Assembly (NCBI GenBank): GCA_964019425.1
Contig: OZ025826.1
Location: 434,001 to 498,000 of the forward strand
Length of the DNA stretch: 64,000 nt
DNA from: Flectonema sp. DT1601
Lineage: Eukaryota; Euglenozoa; Diplonemea; Diplonemida; Diplonemidae
Direction of reading: 5' to 3'
The stretch's first letter is position 1. The number at the start of each line of letters is the position of its first letter. The notes beneath the pieces were generated by a model, which worked only from the letters and a program-made list of their open reading frames with translations, made no database searches and was not told the DNA's origin. Positions 33,829 through 46,997 of this stretch are shown here, piece after piece. A program made the position numbers and the translations under genes.

Positions 33829-34688
33829 TTTCAAGTTATTTTTCCGTCTCTTATCGTCTGTGAGAGTCTCACGGTTGCTGGTAGCGATATAACTGTTTAC
33901 CCGGTGAGCTTTTCCGGACTTTTGGCTTCCAAAGCTTCTTAAATATAAAAATAAGTTTTATCTCTAATACCATCACATCACATCACACCGCCCTCCTCCT
34001 GCTGGTTTGTAGGACGTCGCTCGTGTGTCAAGACGGGTAGTCGGTAATCTAATTGATAAGATATGATATTGAAACAAGTTGGGTCGTTGACTGCGAACCG
34101 TTTTGTCCACACTTTTCTCAAAGAAATTTGTGTGTTGATTATCCAGTCGCTGACTTCCAAAAGATCAAAAGAAGGAACATAATATTCAAAATATTAAGCT
34201 CTCTTGTTTATGTATGTCTTCGATATACTTTACTCAGTTAGGTGATGGTGTGGAGTTATATTTAATTATTCTTATTCATACAGCTCAAATACTTTAATTA
34301 AAAATGTTTTCTTTTCTTTTTCGGTTAGCAGTTTTCCCTGTTGCACCTCACTAATAATTCACTCACTTTTATTTTATATTTACGAAGACCACAAGCGAGT
34401 CAGATCACCGAATCACAACATAATTTGTGTATTTGGAAGCAAGACTGTGCGAGAATTACGGAAACTACTAATTTTCAAAAGGAAGCAGAGTTCGTGTTCC
34501 TCTCAATCTGATTAGTTGGATTAGTTAGGGTCAAAAACCTGCGAGATTCACAACAGGAAATCTTGTAAAGCAAAAGGCGGGTTTTAGACCATGGAGGAGG
34601 GCCTGCGAATATGATGTCTGTTATTTTAGTAACTTTTTATTTCGAGTAGTTAATAGTTGTATAATTGTCCCCTTCTAGTTTTCAAGAA

Positions 34689-37212
34689 ATGTTACGCCAA
34701 TTAAGTTTTCTTCTGCTGTCGCTGGTTGTGGGAGCTGATGTGAGCGTGTTCTTCATCGGCAACTCGTACACGCAAGCCAACAACATGATTTTTGAATTTC
34801 AGAAAGTTGCTCAAAGCAGGATGCCTGGGACAACTGTGACAGTGGCTCAGAACGTAGTCGGCGGGAGGGACATCGCAAATGCAGCTTTGGATACAAACCT
34901 GTTGGCCTCTTTAAGAGGAGGAGTGAAGTATGATTTCATAGTACTGCAAGACCAGTCTCTTATGGGGGCATTCACATCAAACTCAGGATATGCCGGACGA
35001 AGGCTAGGTGAAGAAAGTGTGAAGACTGTATTCTCTCCGATTGCAAAAGACATGGGGGCGACTTTAGTTTTTTACCAAACCTGGGGTAGGCGTAATGACG
35101 AGGGGAACACTTGGGGATTTACAAATTTCCTATCTATGGAGCGCTCTCTGGAGGATGGTTACGCCACGTATGCTGACATTGCCATTCGTGAGGGGTGTGC
35201 GAAGACGATGATTTCCCGTGCTGGGCTGCTATTCAAAAAGATCTACGAGTCTTCATCTTCTCAGGGACTGACACCATCGACTGACTCATCGACTCTGTTT
35301 TGGAAACTGTACGACTCCGATGGCAGTCATCCTTCTGTAATTGGTACGTATGCAATCGCAACAGCCATGTTTTATGCGATGTTCCCTCAGTCTTCGTACC
35401 CTGGTTGGCAGGACACTTGGTACAAGCATTGTATGTTTTGATTTGTTTTTATTATTACAAAAAGAGGGAATCCACTCGGCGGAGATATTTTAATATAATA
35501 AAACACCATCAGCTTCGGTAAACATCGACGACGCCAAAATGATCTCACAGTTTGGATTCGAAACAAGTAGTTCTCAGATAGAGCAGGTAGATCCAGCGAT
35601 AAGACAATTATGGGGACACTACACTACTAGTTCTAACAGCCAACAGATTTGGGTAATCAGAGCACCAGCATTGTTGTGTCTTCACGATGTGGCTACAGGA
35701 TCGTGTGCTGAACTTATTGTCTCGGCTAGTGGAGTAGTTGAGTGTCCTCAGTACCAGATGAGTGTTGTTTCAGTCACACAATTTGCTGCTGAAATAACAT
35801 GGAACAACACAGACGTATTCTCATCGCCTGCTGTGTGTGGACCTAACATCTCTGTCACCTCAGTACCTACTGGAGCACCTGTTGCTACGAATGCGCCTCC
35901 CGTCACTCCAGCTCCAGTACCAGTTGTCACTCCAGCTCCAATACCAGTTGTCACTCCAGCTCCAGTACCAGTTGTCACTCCAGCTCCAGTACTAGTTGTC
36001 ACTCCAGCTCCAGTACCAGTTGTCACTCCAGCTCCAATACCAGTTGTCACTCCAGCTCCAGTACCAGTTGTCACTCCAGCTCCAGTACCAGTTGTCACTC
36101 CAGCTCCAGTACCAGTTGTCACTCCAGCTCCAGTACCAGTTGTCACTCCAGCTCCAGTACCAGTTGTCACTCCAGCTCCAATACCAGTTGTCACTCCAGC
36201 TCCAGTACCAGTTGTCACTCCAGCTCCAGTACCAGTTGTCACTCCAGCTCCAATACCAGTTGTCACTCCAGCTCCAGTACCAGTTGTCACTCCAGCTCCA
36301 ATACCAGTTGTCACTCCAGCTCCAGTACCAGTTGTCACTCCAGCTCCAGTACCAGTTGTCACTCCAGCTCCAATACCAGTTGTCACTCCAGCTCCAGTAC
36401 CAGTTGTCACTCCAGCTCCAATACCAGTTGTCACTCCAGCTCCAGTACCAGTTGTCACTCCAGCACCAATACCAGTTGTCACTCCAGCACCAATACCAGT
36501 TGTCACTCCAGCACCAATACCAGTTGTCACTCCAGCACCAATACCAGTTGTCACTCCAGCTCCAGTACCAGTTGTCACTCCAGCTCCAGTACCAGTTGTC
36601 ACTCCAGCACCAATACCAGTTGTCACTCCAGCACCAATACCAGTTGTCACTCCAGCACCAATACCAGTTGTCACTCCAGCACCAATACCAGTTGTCACTC
36701 CAGCACCAATACCAGTTGTCACTCCAGCACCAATACCAGTTGTCACTCCAGCACCAATACCAGTTGTCACTCCAGCTCCAGTACCTGTTGTCACCTCAGC
36801 ACCCATTCCTGTTGTCACTTCGATACCCAACCCTGCTGAGACTTCAACTCCAAACATGCCAGCCATCACTTCAGTTCCAAACAATGCTCCTGCTGCGACA
36901 AGTATGCCAGGAACTTCTCCAGATGTGCCAAGTGTTCCGTTTAGTGCGACAGGAACTCCTGTAGCTGACTTACGATCGAGTCCGTCACCTGTTGATCAGA
37001 ACGCTGCTACTAAAACAGATGATACCAGTAGCAGTAATACTGGTTTAATAATTGGGATTGTTGTTGGTTCTGTTTTATTGATAGTTATGGGAGGTGCTGT
37101 TGCTCACTTTTGCCTGAAGAAGTCAAAGAGGGAAATTCCATTGGAATCTCACGCCTATGGTTTAGAATTGAAATCACCTACTATGTCACCATACCAATTA
37201 GGTACCGTATAG
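34689..37212 (+). CDS. Array gene 6: single SGNH surface protein with PAPVPVVT stalk
   Basis: Exons 34689-35430 and 35513-37212, intron 82 nt, phase 1; predicted 813 residues. SGNH type: [48 protein letters not shown]. The module has R for K (DPAIRQLW) and loop DVATGS. The stalk is a different minisatellite from genes 1-3: about 37 units of eight residues, PAPVPVVT or PAPIPVVT, then a unique Ser/Thr/Pro region ([19 protein letters not shown]). Helix [20 protein letters not shown] and the second tail type, [20 protein letters not shown], ending LGTV. AP, VP and TP pairs are like arabinogalactan glycomodules of plants and algae; glycosylation is inferred only. Confidence 0.8.
35908..36794 (+). 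repeat. 24-nt coding minisatellite, gene 6
   Basis: About 37 units encoding [16 protein letters not shown] (CCAGCTCCAGTACCAGTTGT plus CACT). Units with GCA alanine codons cluster in the 3' half, marking local expansion. Confidence 0.95.
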
Positions 37213-37385
37213 TAATGTTCTGAGAAGGGGTCGTTGTCTGAGTAGGTTTCTTCTTCAGAGTTATTTTAGACGTTGTAAAGTATCGCTCTTTAAATTCAAT
37301 TGAAATGAATTTTCAAGTGCAATTTGTCTGAGGCTGCAGCATACCATTCGAATGGCCTTTAGTTTCCATCTTTTTCTAAATTTAT

Positions 37386-37419
37386 CATTACAGCTTGACA
37401 TGATATCATGTCTTCAATG
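37386..37419 (+). promoter_or_regulatory. 3' palindrome of gene 6
   Basis: Perfect core GACATGATATCATGTC; the left outer arm is CATTACAG, so the outer stem is partly mismatched. Confidence 0.6.
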
Positions 37420-38108
37420 TTCCTAAGTCTTTAATTGACTCTAGTTGTGTGGCTTTTGTCACATTGTTAGTGCTAACGTATAGCTTCTCTCTCCTTCTCG
37501 ATATTTATTTGTCGGAGAAACTTTTGTGTGCAGATACGAACTCAAGTCAGTTCATTATTTTTGTTTAATTAATCGTTCGATTTCTGAATGTAAGTTATGA
37601 CTTGAAGCGTGCAAAAGTAAAATGTCTGGGTTCTTCGCCAGACGATCTGTTTTGATTATTTTATGAAAAAAATAAAAGTTCTCTGAAAACCTTCTTTAGA
37701 AACAAACGATCAAAGTCTTTGATGCTTTCTACTGAAGCATCAAGGAAGTTGGTTTTTCTTTAGATTAGAAAAAAGATGAGCTTTGCCCCAATTTTGGATG
37801 TTGTCTTGTCAGTTAATACTAACGTAAAGCTCCTCTCTCCTTCTCGATATTTATTTATTAGAGAAGCTTTTGTGTGCAGATACGAAAATCAAGTCAGTTC
37901 ATTATTTTTGTTTAAGATTTTGTATGAATCGTTCGACTACTGAAGTATTTGTTTTCTTAGTCTCATTAAAGTTTTCAGTATTTTCAGTTTGAACATCAAG
38001 AGAGCTGGTTGTTCCTTTCATTGCTGTGATGACTTTACACTAGTTTAGACAAAGTCTTTATTGTGCGTCATCGTCAGTCTTCTGAAGTATTAATTTATTA
38101 TTATATTC

Positions 38109-38846
38109 CATAGATGGAAGTGCCCTACAATTTGGAGGGCGCTTTTAATATAAATATTATTTTGGAGGGCGCTTTTTTTTTTCTTTTTTATTACTATAAG
38201 ACAGCTAAATTGACGGGGACTTACACTGACGCACAAGTATTTTGACGCAGAAGCCAAAAAACTTTTTTTTGACATGCTTGGCGGTCTTTCGAAAAAGAGA
38301 AAAAAGGGTGTCACGGTTCGAACCCGAGACCTCCAGGTCATGGTTCGGAGGTCAACAATGGCAAAAACAATGGGCCACTCCTTGAGAGCTTCCGGAGCCA
38401 GCTGCAATCCCTGAAGCTGAAACTCATTTCAGTGGACGATGCATCCCAGATCTACAAGGAGCTGATTAGCCCGCAGAATGCACCGAGTCGAATATAGAGG
38501 GATTCGAGGAGGGAGAGTGCGTTCTTGCTAACCTGTTAATAGGCCGGTCTTCACGGTATCTTGTGAGAAAAAAAAGAAGTTTACTGGTGGCAAGTAAACT
38601 GATATCCCGGAGACTCATTTGATCGGGCGAATCGGAGAAAAGTCAAATAAGATGCGATTCAACCTCGCTGAGGGCAGGGGTGTGTCAAAATGAGCTCGGC
38701 ATTATATTAAATTTAATTAAAAAAGCGCCCTACGCACCCTCCAGCGCCCTATTTTGGCCCTACAATGGCCCTATTTTGGCCCTACAAATTTTTGTGGCTG
38801 ATTTTCACCAGGCGCCCTCCAAATTTGGAGGGCACTTCCATCTATG
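38109..38846. mobile_element. Non-autonomous inverted-repeat element, long copy
   Basis: Starts CATAGATGGAAGTGCCCT and ends AGGGCACTTCCATCTATG, with inverted repeats extending ~35 bp (CAATTTGGAGGGCGC inside). It is flanked by ATATTC (38103-38108) and ATACTC (38847-38852), a likely 6-bp target duplication with one change. Inside are further TTTGGAGGGCGCT copies and a block of higher GC with GGTTCGAACCC at ~38314. A short open segment (LQSLKLKLISVDDASQIYKE) survives in the shorter copy as well. No transposase seen. Confidence 0.7.
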
Positions 38847-39731
38847 ATACTCCTCTCTTTTTTTGTCATCAAAGGCTGAAAGGGATCATTCACGTGAATA
38901 AGATAATGTAATCCCTATTTGGTATTCTCTCTCACTTTTTTTTATCTAACTCCCTTATTTTGATAATAATTTCTCACAATAAGTTTTATCTCTAATACCA
39001 TCACATCACATCACACCGCCCTCTTCCTGCTGGTTTGTAGGACGTCGCTCGTGTGTCAAGACGGGTAGTCGGTAATCTAATTGATAAGATATGATATTGA
39101 AACAAGTTGGGTTGTTGACTGTGAACCGTTTTGTCCACACTTTTCTCAAAGAAATTTGTGTGTTAATTATCCAGTCGCTAACTTCCAAAAGATCAAAAGA
39201 AGGAACAAATATCCAAAATATTAAGCTCTCTTGTTTATGTATGTCTTCGATATACTTTACTCAGTTAGGTGATGGTGTGGAGTTATATTTAATTATTCTT
39301 ATTCATACAGCTCAAATACTTTAATTAAAAATGTTTTCTTTTCTTTTTCGGTTAGCAGTTTTCCCTGTTGCACCTCACTAATAATTCACTCACTTTTATT
39401 TTATATTTACGAAGACCACAAGCGAGTCAGATCACCGAATCACAACATAATTTGTGTATTTGGAAGCAAGACTGTGCGAGAATTACGGAAACTACTAATT
39501 TTCAAAAGGAAGCAGAGTTCGTGTTCCTCTCAATCTGATTAGTTGGATTAGTTAGGGTCAAAAACCTGCGAGATTCACAAAGGGAAATCTTGTAAAGCAA
39601 AAGGCGGGTTTTAGACCATCCAACTAGTACTGAATACTTAATGGAGGGCCTGCGAATATGATGTCTGTTATTTTAGTAACTTTTTATTTCGAGTAGTTAA
39701 TAGTTAATTGTCCCCTTCTAGTTTTCAAGAA

Positions 39732-41365
39732 ATGTTACGCCAATTAAGTCTTCTTCTGCTGTCGCTGATTGTGAGAGCTGATGTGAGCGTGTTCTTCATC
39801 GGCAACTCGTACACGCAAGGCAACAACTTGGCTTTTGAATTTCAGAAAGTTGCTCAAAGCAGGATGCCTGGGACAACTGTGACAGTAGTTCAGAACGCAG
39901 TCGGCGGGAGGGACCTGGGAACTGCAGCTGCAGATGCAAACTTGTTGGCCTCTTTAAGAGGAGGAGTGAAGTATGATTTCATAGTACTGCAAGACCAGTC
40001 TCTTGTTGGGGGCATCCCAGCAAACTCAGGATGGGCCCAACGTGAAAGTGGTGAAGACAGTGTGAAGACTGTATTCTCTCCGATTGCAAAAGACATGGGG
40101 GCGACTTTAGTTTTTTACCAAACCTGGGGTAGGCGTAATAACGAAGCGATCAATTGGGGATTTACAGATTTCCTATCCATGGAACGCTCTCTGGAGGATG
40201 GTTACGCCACGTATGCTGACATTGCCAGTCGTGAGGGGTGTGCGAAGACGATGATTTCCCGTGCTGGGCTGCTATTCAAAAAGATCTACGAGTCTTCGTC
40301 TTCTCAGGGACTGACACCATCGACTGACTCATCGACTCTGTTTTGGAAACTGTACGGCTCTGATGGCAGTCATCCTTCTGTAATTGGTACGTATGCAATC
40401 GCAACAGCCATGTTTTATGCGATGTTCCCTCAGTCTTCGTACCCTGGTTGGCAGGACACTTGGTACAAGCATTGTATGTTTTGATTTGTTTTTATTATTT
40501 TTAGAAAGAGAGAATCCACTCGGCGGAGATATTTTAAAATAATAAAACACCATCAGCTTCGGTAAACATCGACGACGCCAAAATGATCTCACAGTTTGGA
40601 TTCGAAACAAGTAGTTCTCAGATAGAGCAGGTAGATCCAGCGATAAAACAATTATGGGGACACTACACTACTAGTTCTAACAGCCAACAGATTTGGGTAA
40701 TCAGAGCACCAGCATTGTTGTGTCTTCACAATGTGGGTTCAGGATCGTGTGCTGAACTTGTTGTGTCGGCTAGTGGAGTAGTTGAGTGTCCTCAGTACCA
40801 GATGAGTGTTGTTTCAGTCACACAATTTGCTGCTGAAATAACATGGAACAACACAGACGTATTCTCATCGCCTGCTGTGTGTAATTTAAGTAAAGTTGTA
40901 GGTACTGAAGTTCCTACGGCAGTTCCGTCAGCAGTTCCGTCAGCAGTCCCGTCAGCAGTCCCGTCAGCAGTCCCGTCAGTTCCAATTGTGATGACAACGA
41001 CACCAATTCAGAGATCAACTGTGGTACCTGTTTTAATAAGTACTTCAGCTCCTATTAAAGTTATTACTACTCCGAAGAGTACTTCAAATCCCCCAAGTGT
41101 TCCGACACCTACTACTCCAAGGACTCCTTACAACACACAGTTTAGTGTCCCTGAAAGTGTTAACAACACTTTGAGTACCGGGGCTATTATTGGAATTGTT
41201 GTCGGCGTCTTATTCTTTCTGATCGTAGCTGGCGCCATTTTCATTTTGTTAATGAAGTCTGGAAAACAATCCTTACCCAACTCTCAAAATAATTTTTCAA
41301 AAGCATTCTCAACGGAGTTGTCTGAGGCTCCTCCAATGCCAGCATACCATTCGAATGTCGTTTAG
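39732..41365 (+). CDS. Array gene 7: single SGNH surface protein, short stalk
   Basis: Exons 39732-40473 and 40557-41365, intron 83 nt, phase 1; predicted 516 residues. The SGNH exon is a mosaic: GNNLAFEF and [15 protein letters not shown] as in gene 4, then LASLRGG and VLQDQSLVGGIPANSG as in the gene 5 group, with unique WAQRESGED and NNEAINWGF patches. One substitution replaces TVAQN with TVVQN before block II. Module loop NVGSGS is unique to this gene. The stalk has five AVPS units and otherwise matches gene 5; helix and tail are those of gene 5. So exon 1 and exon 2 have different closest relatives, as expected from exon-level exchange. Confidence 0.82.
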
Positions 41366-41388
41366 TTTCCATCCTTTTCTAAATTTAT

Positions 41389-41422
41389 CATTGAAGCTTG
41401 ACATGATATCATGTCTTCAATG
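41389..41422 (+). promoter_or_regulatory. 3' palindrome of gene 7 (perfect core)
   Basis: CATTGAAG-CTT-GACATGATATCATGTC-TTCAATG, starting 24 nt after the stop. Confidence 0.65.
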
Positions 41423-41991
41423 TTCCTAAGTCTTTAATTGACTCTAGTTGTGTGGCTTTTGTCACATTGTTAGTGCTAACGTATAGCTTCTCTCTCCTTC
41501 TCGATATTTATTTGTCGGAGAAACTTTTGTGTGCAGATACGAACTCAAGTCAGTTCATTCTTTTTGTTTAATTAATCGTTGGATTGTTTTTCTTCATCAT
41601 GAATTCTTTTTAAGTTATTATTATTTTTTTTTGATAAAATGTGTATGATAGCGCGGGTACAATTGACACTTTCAGCATAAGTATGTCTGGGAATAGAGCT
41701 TTGCCCTTCATTTTAAGTTTTTTTTTTGATAAAATGTGTGTGATCATCAACTTCCCTTTGGAAACAAACCTCACTAAAGTCTTCGATACTTTCAGTCAAG
41801 AGAGCTGGTTGTTCCTTTCATTGCTGTGATGACTTTACTCTAGTTTAGACAAAGTCTTTATTTGTACGTCATCGTCAGTCTTCTGAAATTGTACTTTTCT
41901 ATTTTGTCATGAAAGACGAAAGGGATCGTTGACGTGATAAATAATGTTATCTCTTTTTTTGGTGTTCTCTCTCTTTTTTTATCTAACGTTC

Positions 41992-42050
41992 TGAACCCAC
42001 TGCAGATCTTTTTTGAGAATAATTTCTCAATTAAACTGCGGTGGGTTCAG
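41992..42050. repeat. Small hairpin element, second copy
   Basis: CTGAACCCACTGCAGATC... pairs with ...ACTGCGGTGGGTTCAG around GAGAATAATTTCTC; same position relative to the genes as the copy at 33769. Confidence 0.55.
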
Positions 42051-42931
42051 ATATTCATTTGTTTCAAGTTATTTTTCCGTCTCTTATCGTCTGTGAGAGT
42101 CTCACGGTTGCTGGTAGCGATATAACTGTTTATTTCCGGACTTTTGGCTTCCAAGGCTTCTTAAATATAAAAATAAGTTTTATCTTTAATACCATCACAT
42201 CACATCACACCGCCCTCTTCCTGCTGGTTTGTAGGACGTCGCTCGTGTGTCAAGACGGGTAGTCGGTAATCTAATTGATAAGATATGATATTGAAACAAG
42301 TTGGGTCGTTGACTGTGAACCGTTTTGTCCACGCTTTTCTTAAAGCAAGTTGTGTGTTAATTACGCAGTCCCTGACTTCCAAAAGATCAAAAGAAGGAAC
42401 ATAATATCCAAAATATTAAGCTCTCTTGTTTATGTATGTCTTCGATATACTTTACTCAGTTAGGTGATGGTGTGGAGTTATATTTAATTATTCTTATTCA
42501 TACAGCTCAAATACTTTAATTAAAAATGTTTTCTTTTCTTTTTCGGTTTACCATTTTTCCCTGTTGCACTTCACTAATAATTCACTCACTTTTATTTTAT
42601 ATTTACGAAGACCACAAGCGAGTCAGATCACCGAATCACAACATAATTTGTGTATTTGGAAGCAAGACTGTGCGAGAATTACGGAAACTACTAATTTTCA
42701 AAAGGAAGCAGAGTTCGTGTTCCTCTCAATCTGATTAGTTGGATTAGTTAGGGTCAAAAACCTGCGAGATTCACAACAGGAAATCTTGTAAAGCAAAAGG
42801 CGGGTTATAGACCATCCAACTAGTACTGAATACTTAATGGAGGGCCTGCGAATATGATGTCTGTTATTTTAGTAACTTTTTATTTCGAGTAGTTAATAGT
42901 TGTATAATTGTCCCCTTCTAGTTTTCAAGAA

Positions 42932-45900
42932 ATGTTACGGCAATTCAGTCTTCTTCTGCTGTCGCTGATTGTGGGAGCCGATGTGAGCGTGTTCTTCATC
43001 GGCAACTCGTACACGCAATTCAACGAGATGGTTTTTGAATTTCAGAAAGTTGCTCAAAGCAGGATGCCTGGGACAACTGTGACGGTGGCTCAGAACGTAG
43101 TCGGCGGGAGGGACATCGCAAATGCAGCTTGGGATACAAACCTATTGGCGCATTTAAGAGGAGGAGTGAAGTATGATTTCATAGTACTGCAAGACCAGTC
43201 TCTTATGGGGGCATTCACAGCAAACTCAGGATGGGCCGGACGAAATCTAGGTGAAGACAGTGTGAAGACTGTATTCTCTCCGATTGCAAACGACATGGGG
43301 GCGACCTTAGTTTTTTACCAAACCTGGGGTAGACGTAATAACGAGGGGAACACTTGGGGATTTACAGATTTCCTATCCATGGAACGCTCTCTGGAGGATG
43401 GTTACGCCACGTATGCTGACATTGCCATTCGTGAGGGGTGTGCGGAGACGATGATTTCCCGTGCTGGGCTGCTATTCAAAAAGATCTACGAGTCTTCGTC
43501 TTCTCAGGGACTGACACCATCGACTGACTCATCGACTCTGTTTTGGAAACTGTACGGCTCTGATGGCAGTCATCCTTCTGTAATTGGTACGTATGCAATC
43601 GCAACAGCCATGTTTTATGCGATGTTCCCTCAGTCTTCGTACCCTGGTTGGCAGGACACTTGGTACAAGCATTGTATGTTTTGATTTGTTTTTATTATTA
43701 CAAAAAGAGGGAATCCACTCGGCGGAGATATTTTAATATAATAAAACACCATCAGCTTCGGTAAACATCGACGACGCCAAAATGATCTCACAGTTTGGAT
43801 TCGAAACAAGTAGTTCTCAGATAGAGCAGGTAGATCCAGCGATAAGACAATTATGGGGACACTACACTACTAGTTCTAACAGCCAACAGATTTGGGTAAT
43901 CAGAGCACCAGCATTGTTGTGTCTTCACGATGTGGCTACAGGATCGTGTGCTGAACTTGTTGTGTCGGCTAGTGGAGTAGTTGAGTGTCCTCAGTACCAG
44001 ATGAGTGTTGTTTCAGTCACACAATTTGCTGCTGAAATAACATGGAACAACACAGACGTATTCTCATCGCCTGCTGTGTGTGGACCTGACATCTCTGTCA
44101 CCTCAGTACCTACTGGAGCACCTGTTGTTACGAATGCGCCTCCCGTCACTCCTGCTCCAGTACCAGTTGTCACTCCAGCACCAGTACCAGTTGTCACTCC
44201 AGCTCCAATACCTGTTGTCACTCCAGCTCCAATACCAGTTGTCACTCCAGCTCCAATACCAGTTGTCACTCCAGCTCCAGTACCAGTTGTCACTCCAGCA
44301 CCAGTACCAGTTGTCACTCCAGCACCAGTACCAGTTGTCACTCCAGCTCCAGTACCAGTTGTCACTCCAGCTCCAGTACCAGTTGTCACTCCAGCACCAG
44401 TACCAGTTGTCACTCCAGCACCAGTACCAGTTGTCACTCCAGCTCCAGTACCAGTTGTCACTCCAGCACCAATACCAGTTGTCACTCCAGCTCCAGTACC
44501 AGTTGTCACTCCAGCACCAATACCAGTTGTCACTCCAGCTCCAATACCAGTTGTCACTCCAGCTCCAGTACCAGTTGTCACTCCAGCTCCAATACCAGTT
44601 GTCACTCCAGCACCAGTACCAGTTGTCACTCCAGCACCAGTACCAGTTGTCACTCCAGCTCCAGTACCAGTTGTCACTCCAGCACCAATACCAGTTGTCA
44701 CTCCAGCTCCAGTACCAGTTGTCACTCCAGCTCCAATACCAGTTGTCACTCCAGCTCCAATACCAGTTGTCACTCCAGCTCCAATACCAGTTGTCACTCC
44801 AGCTCCAATACCAGTTGTCACTCCAGCTCCAATACCAGTTGTCACTCCAGCTCCAGTACCAGTTGTCACTCCAGCACCAATACCAGTTGTCACTCCAGCT
44901 CCAATACCAGTTGTCACTCCAGCTCCAGTACCAGTTGTCACTCCAGCTCCAATACCAGTTGTCACTCCAGCTCCAATACCAGTTGTCACTCCAGCTCCAA
45001 TACCAGTTGTCACTCCAGCTCCAGTACCAGTTGTCACTCCAGCTCCAATACCAGTTGTCACTCCAGCTCCAATACCAGTTGTCACTCCAGCTCCAATACC
45101 AGTTGTCACTCCAGCTCCAATACCAGTTGTCACTCCAGCTCCAGTACCAGTTGTCACTCCAGCTCCAATACCAGTTGTCACTCCAGCTCCAATACCAGTT
45201 GTCACTCCAGCTCCAATACCAGTTGTCACTCCAGCTCCAATACCAGTTGTCACTCCAGCTCCAATACCAGTTGTCACTCCAGCTCCAGTACCAGTTGTCA
45301 CTCCAGCTCCAATACCAGTTGTCACTCCAGCTCCAGTACCAGTTGTCACTCCAGCTCCAATACCAGTTGTCACTCCAGCTCCAATACCAGTTGTCACTCC
45401 AGCTCCAATACCAGTTGTCACTCCAGCTCCAATACCAGTTGTCACTCCAGCTCCAGTACCAGTTGTCACTCCAGCTCCAGTACCAGTTGTCACTCCAGCT
45501 CCAGTACCAGTTGTCACTCCAGCTCCAATACCAGTTGTCACTCCAGCTCCAATACCAGTTGTCACTCCAGCTCCAATACCAGTTGTCACTCCAGCTCCAG
45601 TACCAGTTGTCACTCCAGCTCCAGTACCAGTTGTCACTCCAGCTCCAGTACCAGTTGTCACTCCAGCTCCAGTACCAGTTGTCACCTCAGCACCTATTCC
45701 TGTTGTCACTTCGATACCCAAACCTGCTGAGACTTCAACTCCAAACATGCCAGCCATCACTTCAGTTCCAAACAATTCTCCTGCTGCGACAAGTATGCCA
45801 GGAACTTCTCCAGATGTGCCGAGTGTTCCGTTTAGTGCGACAGGAACTCCTGTAGCTGACTTACGATCGAGTCCGTCACCTGTTGATCAGAACGCTGCAA

Positions 45901-46103
45901 CTAAAACAGATGATAACAGTAGCAGTAATACTGGTTTAATAATTGGGATTGTTGTTGGTTCTGTTTTATTGATACTTATGGGAGGTGCTGTTGCTCACTT
46001 TTGCCTGAAGAAGTCAAAGAACGAAATTCCATTGGAATCTCACGCCTATGGTTTAGAATTGAAATCACCTACTATGTCACCATACCAATTAGGTACCGTA
46101 TAG
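42932..46103 (+). CDS. Array gene 8: single SGNH surface protein with long PAPVPVVT stalk
   Basis: Exons 42932-43673 and 43756-46103, intron 82 nt, phase 1; predicted 1029 residues. SGNH patches: [55 protein letters not shown]; one N for K (SPIANDMGA). Module loop [14 protein letters not shown] as in gene 6. The stalk has ~64 units of [16 protein letters not shown], then [19 protein letters not shown]. Helix [20 protein letters not shown] and tail [20 protein letters not shown] ending LGTV. It differs from gene 6 mainly in repeat number. Confidence 0.8.
44151..45686 (+). repeat. 24-nt coding minisatellite, gene 8
   Basis: About 64 uninterrupted units. GCA-type units cluster at the 5' side here, unlike gene 6 where they lie in the 3' half, so the two stalks expanded separately. 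Confidence 0.95.
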
Positions 46104-46274
46104 TAATGTTATGAGAAGGTCGTTGTCTGAGTAAATTTCTTCTTCAGAGTTATTTTAGACGTTGTAAAGTATCGCTCTTTAAATTCGTTTGAAATGAATT
46201 TTCAAGGGCAATTTGTCTGAGGCTGCAGCATACCATTCGAATGTCGTTTAGTTTCCATCCTTTTCTAAATTTAT

Positions 46275-46308
46275 CATTGGAGCTTGACATGATATCATGT
46301 CTTCAATG
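46275..46308 (+). promoter_or_regulatory. 3' palindrome of gene 8
   Basis: Perfect core GACATGATATCATGTC; left arm CATTGGAG has one mismatch. Confidence 0.6.
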
Positions 46309-46997
46309 TTCCTAAGTCTTTAATTGACTCTAGTTGTGTGGCTTTTGTCACATTGTTAGTGCTAACGTATAGCTTCTCTCTCCTTCTCGATATTTATTTG
46401 TCGGAGAAACTTTTGTGTGCAGATACGAACTCAAGTCAGTTCATTATTTTTGTTTAATTAATCGTTCGATTTCTGAATGTAAGTTATGACTTGAAGCGTG
46501 CAAAAGTAAAATGTCTGGGTTCTTCGCCAGACGATCTGTTTTGATTATTTTATGAAAAAAATAAAAGTTCTCTGAAAACCTTCTTTAGAAACAAACGATC
46601 AAAGTCTTTGATGCTTTCTACTGAAGCATCAAGGAAGTTGGTTTTTCTTTAGATTAGAAAAAAGATGAGCTTTGCCCCAATTTTGGATGTTGTCTTGTCA
46701 GTTAATACTAACGTAAAGCTCCTCTCTCCTTCTCGATATTTATTTATTAGAGAAGCTTTTGTGTGCAGATACGAAAATCAAGTCAGTTCATTATTTTTGT
46801 TTAAGATTTTGTATGAATCGTTCGACTACTGAAGTATTTGTTTTCTTAGTCTCATTAAAGTTTTCAGTAATTTCAGTTTGAACATCAAGAGAGCTGGTTG
46901 TTCCTTTCATTGCTGTGATGACTTTACACTAGTTTAGACAAAGTCTTTATTGTGCGTCATCGTCAGTCTTCTGAAGTATTAATTTATTATTATATTC

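Larger units (their letters stand above)
33110..34688. other. Spacer and upstream region of gene 6
   Basis: Contains the 3' palindrome, an AAATA microsatellite (~33688-33713), a hairpin element at ~33769-33825, the CATCA/CCGCCC block and the type A upstream module. The CCCTCCA...TGGAGGG inverted repeat is deleted here (GACCATGGAGGAGGGCC). No gene seen. Confidence 0.5.
37213..39731. other. Spacer and upstream region of gene 7
   Basis: Contains the 3' palindrome, then a duplicated block: the region at ~37490-37560 is repeated in diverged form at ~37835-37900 (CTCCTTCTCGATATTTATTT, GTGTGCAGATACGAA). A 738-bp inverted-repeat element lies at 38109-38846. After it come the CATCA/CCGCCC block and the type A upstream module. 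No host gene seen. Confidence 0.5.
41366..42931. other. Spacer and upstream region of gene 8
   Basis: Contains the 3' palindrome, a hairpin element at ~41992-42050, the CATCA/CCGCCC block (~42190-42370) and the type A upstream module. It closely follows the gene 5-6 spacer, so genes 5-6 and 7-8 look like a duplicated pair. No gene seen. Confidence 0.55.

Noticed and set aside
38290-38380. Functional tRNA gene around GGTTCGAACC
   Set aside because: No acceptor stem or proper anticodon arm can be formed on either strand; at most a pol III promoter relic.
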